Notes: generated by a model not told the origin, from the sequence alone. A stretch of DNA of 64,000 bases from Kluyveromyces lactis (GCF_000002515.2 NC_006039.1:434001-498000); one strand, 5' to 3'; positions 52,863 through 62,582 are shown, numbered from the stretch's first letter. Numbers and translations: made by a program.

Positions 52863-53588
52863 ATGGTTTCATTGACAAAGAGAGTATTATTTGAAGTTAT
52901 TCCGAATCCACCTGATGAGACGACTTTGACTTTATCCTCTACCACCAACAAAGGTCACTACATATCCGTTAGACCTTTCGTCAATGCTGAAGGTAAGGAA
53001 TTCCCATTTGAATGGGCTTTTGGTGGTACATCTGATCACATTGAATTGAAAAAAATCAATGAGAGAGCCAACTCCTTAAACTTCAATTTTAAGTTCGATA
53101 CAAATGTGAAGTTGAATGTTCCAGAAACTCATCGTGGTGTTATCAAAACCGTCTTCAAGACTTGGGATTCCGGTTTGGTTGAAGAAACTGGTTCTGTTTT
53201 CCCATGGGGAACCGAAGGTACGGAAGTCAAGTTCAGAGAACTTTGGCAACCGGTGGATCCAACAAGACTTGAATTTGTCGAGTTAAACAATGAAAAGGAC
53301 GTAGATCAAGCTGCTAATTCTATTGCATTAAGTGTAGATAATGAGGAATATGAAGGTTTAGTCATCGTTGTTGGAAGATGGATCCAAGGTATCCTATTTA
53401 AGAAAGGTGTTAACACTCTAGATGGGATCAATTTGTTTAGATCTCAAATTGATGAGAAAAACTCCATTGTATCTCTCGTTAAGTTCGGTGCGGATGCTGA
53501 CAAGTTCCCACAAGAGGTCTTATTGAATGAAGGCTCTATCACTACCTCAAAGGGCTTGGAATGGTCTGTAATTGAATCAAACTTATGA
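52863..53588 (+). CDS. HRI1: Hri1 family protein
   Basis: This 241-residue soluble protein matches S. cerevisiae Hri1 (YLR301W, 244 residues), a beta-barrel-type protein reported to interact with Hrr25 and Sec72, with no established activity. Recognisable blocks are KGHYISVRPFVN, EFPFEWAFGG, FRELWQPVDP and GRWIQGILF. Its presence directly after ULS1 (YOR191W) and near EXG1 (YLR300W) fits the interleaved order. SEC72, a reported partner, lies 23 kb away in this window. A diverged tandem copy follows 340 bp downstream. Confidence 0.93.
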   Translation: MVSLTKRVLFEVIPNPPDETTLTLSSTTNKGHYISVRPFVNAEGKEFPFEWAFGGTSDHIELKKINERANSLNFNFKFDTNVKLNVPETHRGVIKTVFKTWDSGLVEETGSVFPWGTEGTEVKFRELWQPVDPTRLEFVELNNEKDVDQAANSIALSVDNEEYEGLVIVVGRWIQGILFKKGVNTLDGINLFRSQIDEKNSIVSLVKFGADADKFPQEVLLNEGSITTSKGLEWSVIESNL

Positions 53589-53926
53589 TGTTCATGTTCA
53601 CTGTGCAGTGTGCACTCTGCCCCAGATTTCTTTATCATACGTCGTTTGTAGATGTTGTTATGTATCAAAATCTATAATGAGGTGATCGTTTATTAAAAAC
53701 TGCCCACAAGAAGAAACACTATATAATTGCATCTTTAGTTTTTTTTTTGCTAAGCTTTAAGCAACCAAGTGGATCAGTTAGTTAAGTCCCAATCATCTAT
53801 CAAGCTAGTGGCTAGCGCTCTTATTCAACCAGAAGGTACTCGCTGGACTGTCTCATTTCCCGAACAGCGGAATATTACCGAACGATAAACCTATCGAACG
53901 ATACGGCGGAAAACTTTTCAATAACT
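53589..53926. other. Spacer between the two HRI1-family genes
   Basis: This 338-bp spacer contains the HRI1 3' flank and the promoter of the second copy. No additional feature was recognised. Confidence 0.45.
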
Positions 53927-54601
53927 ATGGAACCTGTATTCTCGAGTAGAATCTCAATTAAATGGGGTGAACAAGAGCCCCACGAGGATACCAATACATG
54001 GGTCCTTACTGCTGGTAATGGGAAGTTCGTAGATGCAAGAATTGACTTAAAAACCAATATACCACAGTGGTTAATAACTGGAGAAGAACAAGAAATTCCT
54101 ACAAAAGACGGCTACGAGTTTTCTTTGAAATTTGTTCATGAACTGGATTCTGTACATGGAAATGATCCCGAGCGTAGTGCTGATTTTGGTCATTTCAAAT
54201 CCCTGACATATAGTAGTAGACTCGAGGAAGGGGAGATGTATAATGTTTCTGAGGAGAGAGTCATGACGTATAAAGAAATTTGGCAAACCATTGACCCAAT
54301 AAGATCTTCAACAGATCATCTAGTACCCGTAGAGTCTGATATATATGATGGATCTAGTGTCACGTCTATTGTCTGGGAGCTGTCGGACGACGCCAAGAAT
54401 AATGCACGCGGGAGATTGATCAGTATAGGAAAAGTTAGTCAAGGAATTGTGGAATATAACGGATTGTTTCAGTGCATTAGAACGTGGAATAACTCAGTGG
54501 TATACCAATACGGTTCTCATGTGGAAGAAATTTTTGGGCAGTTTATGAAGGGATTGAGCACTCACAATTCCCAATTTCCATGGCAAAGAACATATCCTTA
54601 G
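53927..54601 (+). CDS. Diverged tandem paralogue of Hri1
   Basis: This 224-residue protein shares the Hri1 layout. ISIKWGEQEPHEDTNTWVL takes the place of the N-terminal strand region. YKEIWQTIDPIRSS aligns with FRELWQPVDPTRLE, and ARGRLISIGKVSQGIVEYNG aligns with LVIVVGRWIQGILFKKG. Overall identity to its neighbour looks low (perhaps a quarter of positions), so the duplication is old or the copy evolves fast. I know of no S. cerevisiae counterpart beside HRI1. Function is unknown. The frame is intact with a good ATG context. Confidence 0.82.
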   Translation: MEPVFSSRISIKWGEQEPHEDTNTWVLTAGNGKFVDARIDLKTNIPQWLITGEEQEIPTKDGYEFSLKFVHELDSVHGNDPERSADFGHFKSLTYSSRLEEGEMYNVSEERVMTYKEIWQTIDPIRSSTDHLVPVESDIYDGSSVTSIVWELSDDAKNNARGRLISIGKVSQGIVEYNGLFQCIRTWNNSVVYQYGSHVEEIFGQFMKGLSTHNSQFPWQRTYP

Positions 54602-55023
54602 ACTACCTGCTTTGACAACTTCGCAAGCGCAAAAAAGATTGTTTCCAAACAATCATAAATTAATTGCCTTGCTCTGTACCATGGTAGCGATTTGAATTTA
54701 TTGTCTTTTAACTAATGAAGTGTATCAATATATGTAACGTCCCCCAAGGTAAACTATTTAGGAAGATCTTTAGTCAGTTGATAATTACGATTCACGCTTT
54801 CGATTCACGCTTTAGATCTGAGGGACATTTTCCTCAACAGGAAAGGGCATACCCCTTACGAAAATACATTGTCAAATACCTATGGAACCATATGAGTAAT
54901 TGAGGTTCCCTATCAAAGCTGGATTGCCATATGTACAAATTAACCATGACACCGGAATGGGCCTGTGACAGCATTCTCCGAACTTATACGAGTTATGTGA
55001 CTTGCTCAGTATATCAATTATTA
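54602..55023. other. Intergenic region upstream of tRNA-Glu copy 2
   Basis: This 422-bp stretch contains the 3' flank of the Hri1 paralogue and the 5' flank of the tRNA. The frame at 54715-54903 is unsupported. No LTR ends were found by eye. This is where conserved gene order changes. Confidence 0.5.
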
Positions 55024-55095
55024 TCCGATATAGTGTAACGGCTATCACATCACGCTTTCACCGTGGAGACCGGGGTTCGACTCCCCGTATCGGAG
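55024..55095 (+). tRNA. tRNA-Glu (anticodon UUC), copy 2
   Basis: These 72 nt form a complete cloverleaf with acceptor arm TCCGATA/TATCGGA plus discriminator G, anticodon TTC at 55057-55059 and T arm CGGGG-TTCGACT-CCCCG. There is no intron. T5 at 55100-55104 is the Pol III terminator. It is identical to the copy at 41717 on the other strand, and the identity does not extend into the flanks. Confidence 0.99.
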
Positions 55096-55362
55096 TATCT
55101 TTTTATTTGAAGCCTATCTACTTAGTAGATGAACGACCGTGTGATAAACTTGTTTCGACCGGAAAGACCGTCTCCTCAAATTCACAAAGCTCCAACCCCT
55201 ACCTGTGACAACAGCATACCAACGTAAAATGTTTTTTTTTTTATTTCCTTAGTGCTTTAAAGTCCAATTGACTAACGATTAATACACAGTTATAAAATTT
55301 TGGACGACATGACTTATTTAACATTGCCGGATCTGGTTAGCTCACATGAGTAAGTGGTGTTT

Positions 55363-56034
55363 TTACGCCAACACTAAGGAATCTAACCTATGTACGGCTG
55401 TTGATACTTCCTTCTCTGTTCCGTCTAATAGCCATACCTGTGTTAAAATACACTCTTTCTCATGCGATACAATATTATTATTTAAGCGTTGCAAAGTGGA
55501 TAAATTGCGGAAATGAAAGCTTGCCATTATGTGTTGGTACGATGAATGTGAAATGTAGTGATGCCATTTCTTGGGATCATTTCTTGGCAATTTCACAGAA
55601 ATAGTGATAAATTCGAATCCACTTGAGTCAATGTCAAATAGTTCTGTGACTAGAAATTGAAATTTTTGAATGGTTGGATTAAAACCAAGGTTCCATTTAG
55701 TTGTTATACACTGTCTCTGGTCTGATATCTTACTGGCTTGGAAATTTAAAAGGGAAATGACACTTGATAAGTTAGACCCTATTTTATTCTTACCAAATAT
55801 TTTGTTATAGCTTTGATAACCTTTCTTGCAACTGTCACTAACTGTAAAATCATTCCTGTTGTTACTCATAGCACTATTTTCATCTTGATAATTCTGGAAC
55901 CCAGACTCATTATAGTCATTAAGCGTATGTATTGAAAGGGTAGAAGCATATGAATCTAAAGTATTGTAGCAATAATCAACGAATTCACCTTCATCATCAT
56001 CATCAGAACAATTGATTAGCTCGGGTAAATCCAT
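55363..56034 (-). CDS. Unrecognised 223-residue protein
   Basis: An intact ATG-initiated frame encodes a soluble protein with an acidic N-terminus (MDLPELINCSDDDDEGEFVDY), a polar Asn/Ser-rich stretch to about residue 95, and a denser, possibly folded C-terminal half (ITTKWNLGFNPTIQKFQF, FEFITISVKLPRNDPKKWHHY, ILTQVWLLDGTEKE). No signal peptide, transmembrane segment or family motif was recognised. It sits between the tRNA-Glu and ERV14/15, where S. cerevisiae has only the dubious YBR209W on one side and PRM8 on the other. Composition argues for a real but fast-evolving gene. I do not assign a function. Confidence 0.7.
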   Translation of the reverse strand: MDLPELINCSDDDDEGEFVDYCYNTLDSYASTLSIHTLNDYNESGFQNYQDENSAMSNNRNDFTVSDSCKKGYQSYNKIFGKNKIGSNLSSVISLLNFQASKISDQRQCITTKWNLGFNPTIQKFQFLVTELFDIDSSGFEFITISVKLPRNDPKKWHHYISHSSYQHIMASFHFRNLSTLQRLNNNIVSHEKECILTQVWLLDGTEKEVSTAVHRLDSLVLA

Positions 56035-56632
56035 TTTCGTTTTCTCAATATAGCAATCTTTTAATGAACCTAATATAGGTATCCCACCAATATGTCATAA
56101 ACCGTTTTGGTATCAAATAACAGTTTTATCTTTGAAGGATATTTAATTTGTGACACTGTTTAGCTTGAATGTATTATTGATAATTTCAACTGACGTAGAA
56201 AATAGTAGTTTCACTCCAAAATTTTTAGGGAGAAAAACTTGCTATGTAAGTTCAACAAGTTGACAAACGTCTGGGGTGTTCAGACCCATTGATAGATAGA
56301 ACACACAGCACCAATGACGCTGTGTCGTCGCATTGGTTAGACCCGAAATGACTTTGACACGTATCCGGGTAACAACATAATTTGTTTCATTTTCTCTACG
56401 GTTCTCAGTATCAGGAAGTAAAAAAATGGTTTTAAATATGAAAAATGAAGCAAAAGAAAGATAAATGGGAAGTTGAAATCGCATAAAGTTGTGCATTGAT
56501 GAATTACAAACTAGTAGAAAGGCTGAAGTAGCGATTATTCTCGAGTAGTGGGAAATACAGCTTACAAAACAAGCATCAGGAGACACTAAAAGTATAATCT
56601 AGTTGTTCGTTAGAGGCTTTTAAAGAAGAGAG
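56035..56632. other. Divergent intergenic region upstream of ERV14/15
   Basis: This 598-bp region contains the promoters of the unrecognised gene and the cornichon gene. The minus-strand frame at 56242-56586 has no recognisable features and is not called. Confidence 0.45.
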
Positions 56633-57040
56633 ATGGGTGTTTGGTTATTCATATTTGCTGTTATAGCTAACTGTGTGAACTTGTTTGCTCAAGTTCACTT
56701 CACAATCTTATACGCTGATTTGGAAGCTGATTATATCAATCCAATCGAGTTGTGTTCTAAGGTAAACAAATTAATTCTTCCTGAAGCGGCTCTTCATGGA
56801 TTTATTTCATTATTATTCCTATTGAATGGATACTGGTTTGTATTCTTATTGAACTTAGGAATTCTAGCATACAACGGTAATAAGTTCTACAAGAAGCAGC
56901 AATTATTAGATGCCACTGAAATTTTCAGGACTCTAGGTAAGCACAAGAGGGAATCGTTCATCAAGTTGGCATTCTACTTGTTCCTATTTTTCTTCTATTT
57001 GTACAGAATGATCATGTCTTTGATTGCTGCCTCCGAGTAA
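56633..57040 (+). CDS. ERV14: Cornichon-family ER export receptor (Erv14/Erv15)
   Basis: This 135-residue protein is a COPII cargo receptor that carries transmembrane proteins (for example Axl2 in S. cerevisiae) from ER to Golgi. It shows three hydrophobic segments (about 3-24, 53-80 and 110-130) and cornichon motifs: the N-terminal [19 protein letters not shown] and the cytosolic loop [17 protein letters not shown]. cerevisiae Erv14 and Erv15 have 138 and 142 residues. By gene order it is the single ancestor-type copy of the ERV14 (YGL054C) and ERV15 (YBR210W) pair. The gene name follows the better-known copy. Confidence 0.95.
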   Translation: MGVWLFIFAVIANCVNLFAQVHFTILYADLEADYINPIELCSKVNKLILPEAALHGFISLLFLLNGYWFVFLLNLGILAYNGNKFYKKQQLLDATEIFRTLGKHKRESFIKLAFYLFLFFFYLYRMIMSLIAASE

Positions 57041-57304
57041 GTTGTAAGAATATAAGGAAAAGGCAAAGGAAAATACTAGCTGATAACATAGAACCAATAA
57101 TGTAATGAGGCTTTTGCGGTCCCTGTATTTATGTTATTTCTACAATACCTTTTCGTTGCGCAACCGTTATGTCCTTGTTTTATGGACTATGAACGGCTGG
57201 AAGACTGCGGCCGTTTCGACTCAATTCATCTATATCACTGTAGATATTGTTCACGTTAAATATATATACATATATACATGCTTGTGAACATTAGTATATG
57301 TTTC

Positions 57305-58183
57305 TCAACCAATGGTATTTTGTAAAGACTCATTCAATGTCTTTAACGTGGGTAGGAGGCCCTTTTTCGATTCGGTATCAAAGGTGGAAGTATCGGGAGG
57401 TAAATTATTGTTGATGATGGTATCGATCCTTTGAGATAGAATCAGTTCATTGATCCGTTTGAAGTTCTGCAATGCTACTTGTTCCTCAGATAATGCATTG
57501 TTCGGCCCCTCATATGAGCTGATTGCGCTTCGCACGTCCAATAGTGATCGTGATAAGGAATTTTTTAAGAGGGAAATCTGTTTTAATCTGTACAAAAGAT
57601 CGTTATTGGACAAATTTAATTCTGAGATGGTAATAAGGTCTTCCTTGGATTGATGTAGGAACCATGTCAATATCTTGATTTCCAGCTTTAGTTTTAATCT
57701 TAATCTAGCAGAGCCAGCTCTGTTAAATTGCGAAGTTCGTTCTTCTATTGTTACTAGTATCACAGTTTCAAGCAATCTTCGCAGAACATCGATGGTAGCC
57801 ATCGACGTAAGTGGCGTGGATAGTTGTGATAGAGTCATTGAATCAAACTGAGTCGTATCTATAACAAGATCAGATGTTTCCACCGGTGCGTTTACGGCAG
57901 CAACCTCATCACCAATCACGTGATCTATATCATCTTCGTTTGCCGTTGCCTTGTCCATCAAACCATCTCCTTGATTTAGATCGAAATCGTCAACACGATC
58001 CGGAGACGGTACTTGTATGTCAGGAAAACTCTGGTCGTCCTGTTCCGTCAATTGACTATCTGTAACCAAATCGCCATCTTCTCTCAACTCTGGTTCAATT
58101 ACCACATCGTAATCAATAGTTCTTGAAGCACTACCACGCTGCCTGTACAGCAACTTCAAATGTCGTTGCTTCAAAGCATCCAT
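57305..58183 (-). CDS. AME1: Kinetochore COMA subunit Ame1
   Basis: This 292-residue protein corresponds to Ame1 (CENP-U), which pairs with Okp1 in the inner-kinetochore COMA complex and binds Mis12 through its N-terminus. The N-terminus MDALKQRHLKLLYRQRGSAS is the basic Mis12-binding motif. A disordered acidic stretch follows to about residue 105, then a helical coiled-coil C-terminal half (about 125-290). S. cerevisiae Ame1 is 324 residues. It corresponds to YBR211C, between the cornichon gene and NGR1. A large palindrome with two CACGTG sites lies about 150 bp upstream. Confidence 0.9.
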   Translation of the reverse strand: MDALKQRHLKLLYRQRGSASRTIDYDVVIEPELREDGDLVTDSQLTEQDDQSFPDIQVPSPDRVDDFDLNQGDGLMDKATANEDDIDHVIGDEVAAVNAPVETSDLVIDTTQFDSMTLSQLSTPLTSMATIDVLRRLLETVILVTIEERTSQFNRAGSARLRLKLKLEIKILTWFLHQSKEDLITISELNLSNNDLLYRLKQISLLKNSLSRSLLDVRSAISSYEGPNNALSEEQVALQNFKRINELILSQRIDTIINNNLPPDTSTFDTESKKGLLPTLKTLNESLQNTIG

Positions 58184-58330
58184 GAGAAGTTGAGTAAAAT
58201 TGGCTGACAGTGCTGGCTATCGGCTACATGTCGTGCTCTGTGCTGCAAAATAAACAACGCCTTGTTCTATACAGGATATAGTGTAAATGCCATAACCTGT
58301 AGGTAAAGGAAAGAGGAATATCATTTACGT

Positions 58331-58368
58331 GAACTGGGAATCACGTGACATCACGTGATTCCCAGTTC
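58331..58368. repeat. 38-bp palindrome with two CACGTG boxes
   Basis: Arms GAACTGGGAATCACGTGA (58331-58348) and TCACGTGATTCCCAGTTC (58351-58368) are exact reverse complements separated by CA. Each arm contains ATCACGTGA, an ideal Cbf1 site, 10 bp apart. It lies about 150 bp upstream of AME1. The inverted pair could bind two Cbf1 dimers. Confidence 0.95.
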
Positions 58369-58398
58369 CTAAAACCGATTATTACGGCATTATCTGGG

Positions 58399-58412
58399 CC
58401 CCTTTGAAGGGG
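58399..58412. repeat. Small inverted repeat CCCCTT/AAGGGG
   Basis: Six-base arms CCCCTT and AAGGGG flank TG. AGGGG/CCCCT is the core of the stress-response element bound by Msn2/4-type factors, so this can also be read as an inverted STRE pair. It lies about 215 bp upstream of AME1. Confidence 0.6.
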
Positions 58413-59354
58413 TAAGAATATTCAATAAGGCCTCCCAGCCGGTAGTAGGAAATCAATTCCAGATGCCGAGCGTTGAGGCTCTCCCCGAGATATACATGAT
58501 ACTAGGATCCATAGGCCAAGTGATGTCATATCCGAAAGGAAAGCTCATGCTGATAACTGGCTCTTTTTTCTTTATTTTGTTTTTTTTGCACTTTCCAATC
58601 TCCCGTCACTGGACATATCCAATAGTGATGGGGAAATCCAACCACCAACTAAATAATCTACAGGAACTACGCAGTTGCGGTTACGGGTTACTCTGAACAA
58701 AGTATTACCTAATGAGGCGAAGATGGATCAAGCTTCGGTTTCCTTTCAGCTATTTTTTCTTATTCATAAGCAACAAAAAGATGCCCAGGACCAAAAGGTC
58801 CAGAATACCGGTAAATAGAAGGTCTTTATTATGTCAGAAACGTGAACCGGGGAAACCTGAAACATCCGAAACACCATCGGTAAGAGAATTGGATCCCTTG
58901 TCAATTTCGTGTTCTGTACATCGTACTAGGTAATGATCTCAAGAAAAAAGAATACAAAGTGATGTAAGAACGCACACAGTATTACGAGTATGTGAAAAAC
59001 AAGAAGAACCTGAATCTAGCGGATCCCCGTCTGTAGTTTTATTACTGTATTACAACTTGTAGCTTGTTGCCGGAAGTTCCTTGCCATGGGAAACGTTACG
59101 TTACGTCTTTTCTCATATTGCCATGTAAAACAAGGTACTGCCTTTGTTTTTCCCGTCTTTCTTTTCTTTTTGAATTGGCTTAGGCATTTCTAGTCCAATA
59201 CGTTTGTGCTTGCGAATGCAATACGTAGTTTCATGCACATCGAAGTTTAATCCACCTGAATCGCCTGCGTAATCATGTACGGATAAAAATAAATACACAC
59301 TATTATACAATCAGATAAATATTTGACTAATACTGGTATGTATGCATATATATA

Positions 59355-59384
59355 TATACACTATATATATATATATAGTGTATA
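59355..59384. repeat. 30-bp perfect AT-rich palindrome
   Basis: TATACACTATATATA and its reverse complement TATATATAGTGTATA abut with no spacer. The core is a TA run bounded by CAC/GTG. Such sequences extrude easily and are mutation-prone. No function is evident. Confidence 0.85.
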
Positions 59385-60066
59385 CATAAAGTGTATATGT
59401 CCTTTGTGGGTGATAGCAACAAGTTGGACTATATTGTATATAATTGATCCAGATTTCAAGCTGATAAGTACGATAGAGGGGGATAATAAACAGCTGTTAG
59501 CCTATATATATTCTATTCCATACACTTTCAGCGCCGGTTTCTTTCCTTTTTGTTACTATTTTGCCTTTTTGTTTAGTGTATTTCACCAGAGAAGTTTCTT
59601 TGTTGACACATCATTACTGAACTGAGCCCTGTTTTTACAGAACTACAGTAAACGCATCCAATTCCGATCATTTGCACTGCCTGTAAGACGCGAAGTGCCT
59701 AGACTTGTACAATCAGCATATTAAAGGGAATCCAAGACAAGATATTCGTTCTCGGATCATAATACAACTTTAGCTCCTCTTCTTTGACTTGAATTTAAGG
59801 AAAATTCTGGTTTGCATCTGAGTTTTCGTCGTTCCACTACTTATTCTCCTTACGTTAGACTTTTCACGTTATCACTTTTTTGTCGTTTGTGCCTTTGTTA
59901 CACAAGCAAAAGTGCACCAATAACGTTTAGTTTTGAGTATTCGCTTTGAGAAAGCTAAAAAATATAGAGATACACACATACGCGCGCCAATACGTCGTTC
60001 AACACGTTATTGAGTTTTCTTGTTTGGTATTTGACATTTGATATTTGATATTTTTTTATTGACCTA

Positions 60067-60125
60067 ATTTGATTTGATTTGATTTGATTTGATTTGATTT
60101 GATTTGCTTTGATTTGATTTGATTT
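60067..60125. repeat. ATTTG pentanucleotide tandem repeat
   Basis: About twelve units of ATTTG (one altered to CTTTG near 60106) lie directly upstream of NGR1, ending about 115 bp before its ATG. Probably within the promoter or 5' leader. Copy number may vary among strains. Confidence 0.9.
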
Positions 60126-60239
60126 TTTATTATTCCCTTCCTCTTCTCAATTTGCTAACACACAGTTTCATTACGCATCCCATTGCTTTGAACAGTTAGA
60201 ATATTCTTAAGATACGACCTTTTCCCATTTCAAAAAAAG

Positions 60240-61047
60240 ATGCCGACTATTCCAGCACCACCAACAACCACTCTACAGTCTTCCAATGAATTACCTAGGA
60301 CTTTATGGATGGGCGATCTTGATCCTGGGTTCGATGAGCTGATCATCGCTTCTATATGGCAGAGTCTTGGCAAATCTGTCAAGGTGAAATTGATCAAAAG
60401 TAAAACTAATGCTCTGGTCCCTATCAACAGTACTTCGATTCCAAATAATGCTTCCAGCAATGCGTTAGAAATAAACGGTGTCTCTTTCATTGATCCTAAT
60501 AAGACAAATTTACATCATGCAGGTTACTGTTTCGTGGAATTTGAATCGTTTGAAGATGCGCAGCAAGCATTGACACTCAATGCTACTCCTATACCGAACA
60601 TTTCATGTAACACAACCGCGTCTAAACGGACCAACGATGATGGCAAGAGGAAGTTCAGATTAAACTGGGCTAATGGTGCCACATTGCATTCTACCATTCT
60701 TCCGACTCCGGAATTTTCGTTGTTTGTTGGCGATTTGTCCCCATTCGCTACTGAAGCTGATTTGCTATCGTTATTCCAAACTAAGTACAACAGTGTGAAA
60801 ACTGTAAGAGTCATGACCGATCCTATCACCGGTGCGTCGCGCTGCTTTGGTTTCGTAAGGTTTGCTAATGAAACCGAAAGAAGAAATGCATTAATTGAAA
60901 TGAATGGTGTGCAATTTCAAGGAAGACAGTTAAGGGTCGCATATGCTACACCAAGGAATAACGTTGCTCAGCAACACCTGTCCGGGAATCTGGGCCAACA
61001 GCTGCATTCGAATATAATTCTTCAGCAACAGCAACAGCAACAACAGC

Positions 61048-61093
<46 letters not shown>

Positions 61094-61155
61094 GCAGCAA
61101 CAACAACATGAACAGCAATTACAGTTACAGCATCTACAACTACAACATCAACAGC

Positions 61156-61186
<31 letters not shown>

Positions 61187-61862
61187 TCATCATCATCATC
61201 AATTACAATTCCAAAATCATCACATTCAGCCACATCAGCAACAAAAAGCCCCCCCACTGATAAATCACCAAGTGGCACCCATGATGAATCAAACTGCTCC
61301 AATGCTCTTAGACACAGCTAATGTCTTAGTTTCTTTGCAAATGCCTCCACCGCAGGCCAATCCTTCAGTTAATGATGTAATACTCACTGGAAATAGTAAT
61401 GGTACGACCGGTTCCTCCACAACAAGTAATTCCAACAGTAACTACTCAATTAATAACAAACAGAACAACAACTTCGATGTTAATAACCCCAACGGGTTGT
61501 CTGTGTATTCACCAACTTCCTCCTCAACCACAACAGTAAACAATAATGCGATGAACGCTGGGGTCTCTTCTACCACTGTATTTGTTGGTGGTTTGAATCC
61601 AAATATCAATGAGCTACAGCTTTTTGAGCTTTTTAAACCTTTTGGTACCATCACTGATGTAAAGATTCCTCCTGGTAAACAATGCGGATTTGTCAAATAC
61701 AACGAAAGATTGGAAGCAGAAGCTGCAATCAATGGATTACAAGGGTTTATCATCATGGGCTCACCAATCAGGCTTTCATGGGGCAGACTAAACTCAAATT
61801 CAGCATCAGCTTCAAATGCAACAACAACAACAGCTCCTCCTTCATCCTACTTGTACGTTTAG
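60240..61862 (+). CDS. NGR1: RNA-binding protein Ngr1, three RRMs and polyglutamine
   Basis: This 540-residue protein belongs to the Ngr1/Nam8/TIA-1-like group and corresponds to YBR212W. Ngr1 binds mRNA 3' UTRs (for example POR1 in S. cerevisiae) and promotes decay. RRM1 spans about residues 20-135 (RTLWMGDLDPGF with a variable insertion), RRM2 about 159-237 (FSLFVGDLSPFATEADLL, RCFGFVRFANE), RRM3 about 446-516 (TTVFVGGLNPNINELQLF, CGFVKYNERLEAEAAI). Between RRM2 and RRM3 are long glutamine tracts (61021-61110 and 61141-61185) encoded by mixed CAA/CAG, then His and Asn runs. S. cerevisiae Ngr1 is 672 residues. The glutamine tracts are likely length-variable. Confidence 0.95.
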
Positions 61863-62582
61863 ACACAAAAGAATTATTAATAGACTCGAACAAGCCATTG
61901 TTGTTTGTTTGTTGGACTGTATGTTCCTCGTTCTCACTCTAATATTAATCAAAAAACTCATCCCGGTACAGCCCTTCACTTAATTGTTTTTATTTAATAT
62001 TCTACTATCATTCGTTTAACTTCTTTTATTCTATCAGTACCATTAGGCAGCCGTGTTTGCATATGCTCGATGAGTATTAGTAAATAAAAGCCTAATTATG
62101 TCATTTAAAACTTCTGCCGTTAATATCAATCAAAAATTTCTGAATTAATACATTTAAAAGGGATGAGTATAGCATTGGATAATTCTTGATATCAATGATC
62201 TTGTCAATTCTCAAATTCGTAGTTATTTCTCACACTGTATAGCCTTATGCAATTTTTGAAGCTTAACTATATTTTATTAATATCACGTGGATTTGTATAC
62301 CTTTTTTATATCAAAGCCCTTGTTAACACTGGAATACACACTGAGTTTGAGATGAAAACAATTACTTACTTATGATTCAATTTGATAAAATAAACCAATA
62401 AAATGGAGTATAAAATCAGGAAAAGTGTATGTACGAAGGCGTAACGGAGAATTGACCCCGAGATTATTGTAGTTCTGCTCAAAAGAGTATTTAACCTCTG
62501 AAGTCCCCTATTTCAATAAATGAAATAAGGAGTACCTTACAATTAATAGCGCTTCCAAACTTTTGATACACAGAAACGAAAA
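61863..62582. other. Intergenic region NGR1-MET8
   Basis: This 720-bp AT-rich stretch contains the long NGR1 3' flank and the MET8 promoter with a Cbf1-type site (62283-62289). No other gene was found. Confidence 0.5.
62283..62289 (+). promoter_or_regulatory. Cbf1-type TCACGTG site upstream of MET8
   Basis: A perfect TCACGTG lies about 294 bp before the MET8 ATG. In yeasts this motif recruits Cbf1-Met4-Met28 to sulfur-assimilation genes. MET8 makes sirohaem for sulfite reductase, so the site fits its expected regulation. Confidence 0.6.

Larger units (their letters stand above)
58184..60239. other. 2.1-kb divergent region between AME1 and NGR1
   Basis: No supported gene was found. The frames at 58463-58696 and 58712-58933 look like chance. 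The region holds three palindromes (58331-58368, 58399-58412, 59355-59384) and a pentanucleotide repeat (60067-60125). The long pyrimidine-rich stretch before 60239 is probably NGR1 promoter and 5' leader. Confidence 0.55.

Noticed and set aside
41700-55110. Old LTR-element remnants near the tRNA genes
   Set aside because: Flanks of both tRNA-Glu genes were read for terminal repeats and target-site duplications, and none was seen. They also do not resemble each other.
58712-58933. 73-residue basic frame between AME1 and NGR1
   Set aside because: Short, no recognised family, ordinary composition for non-coding DNA.
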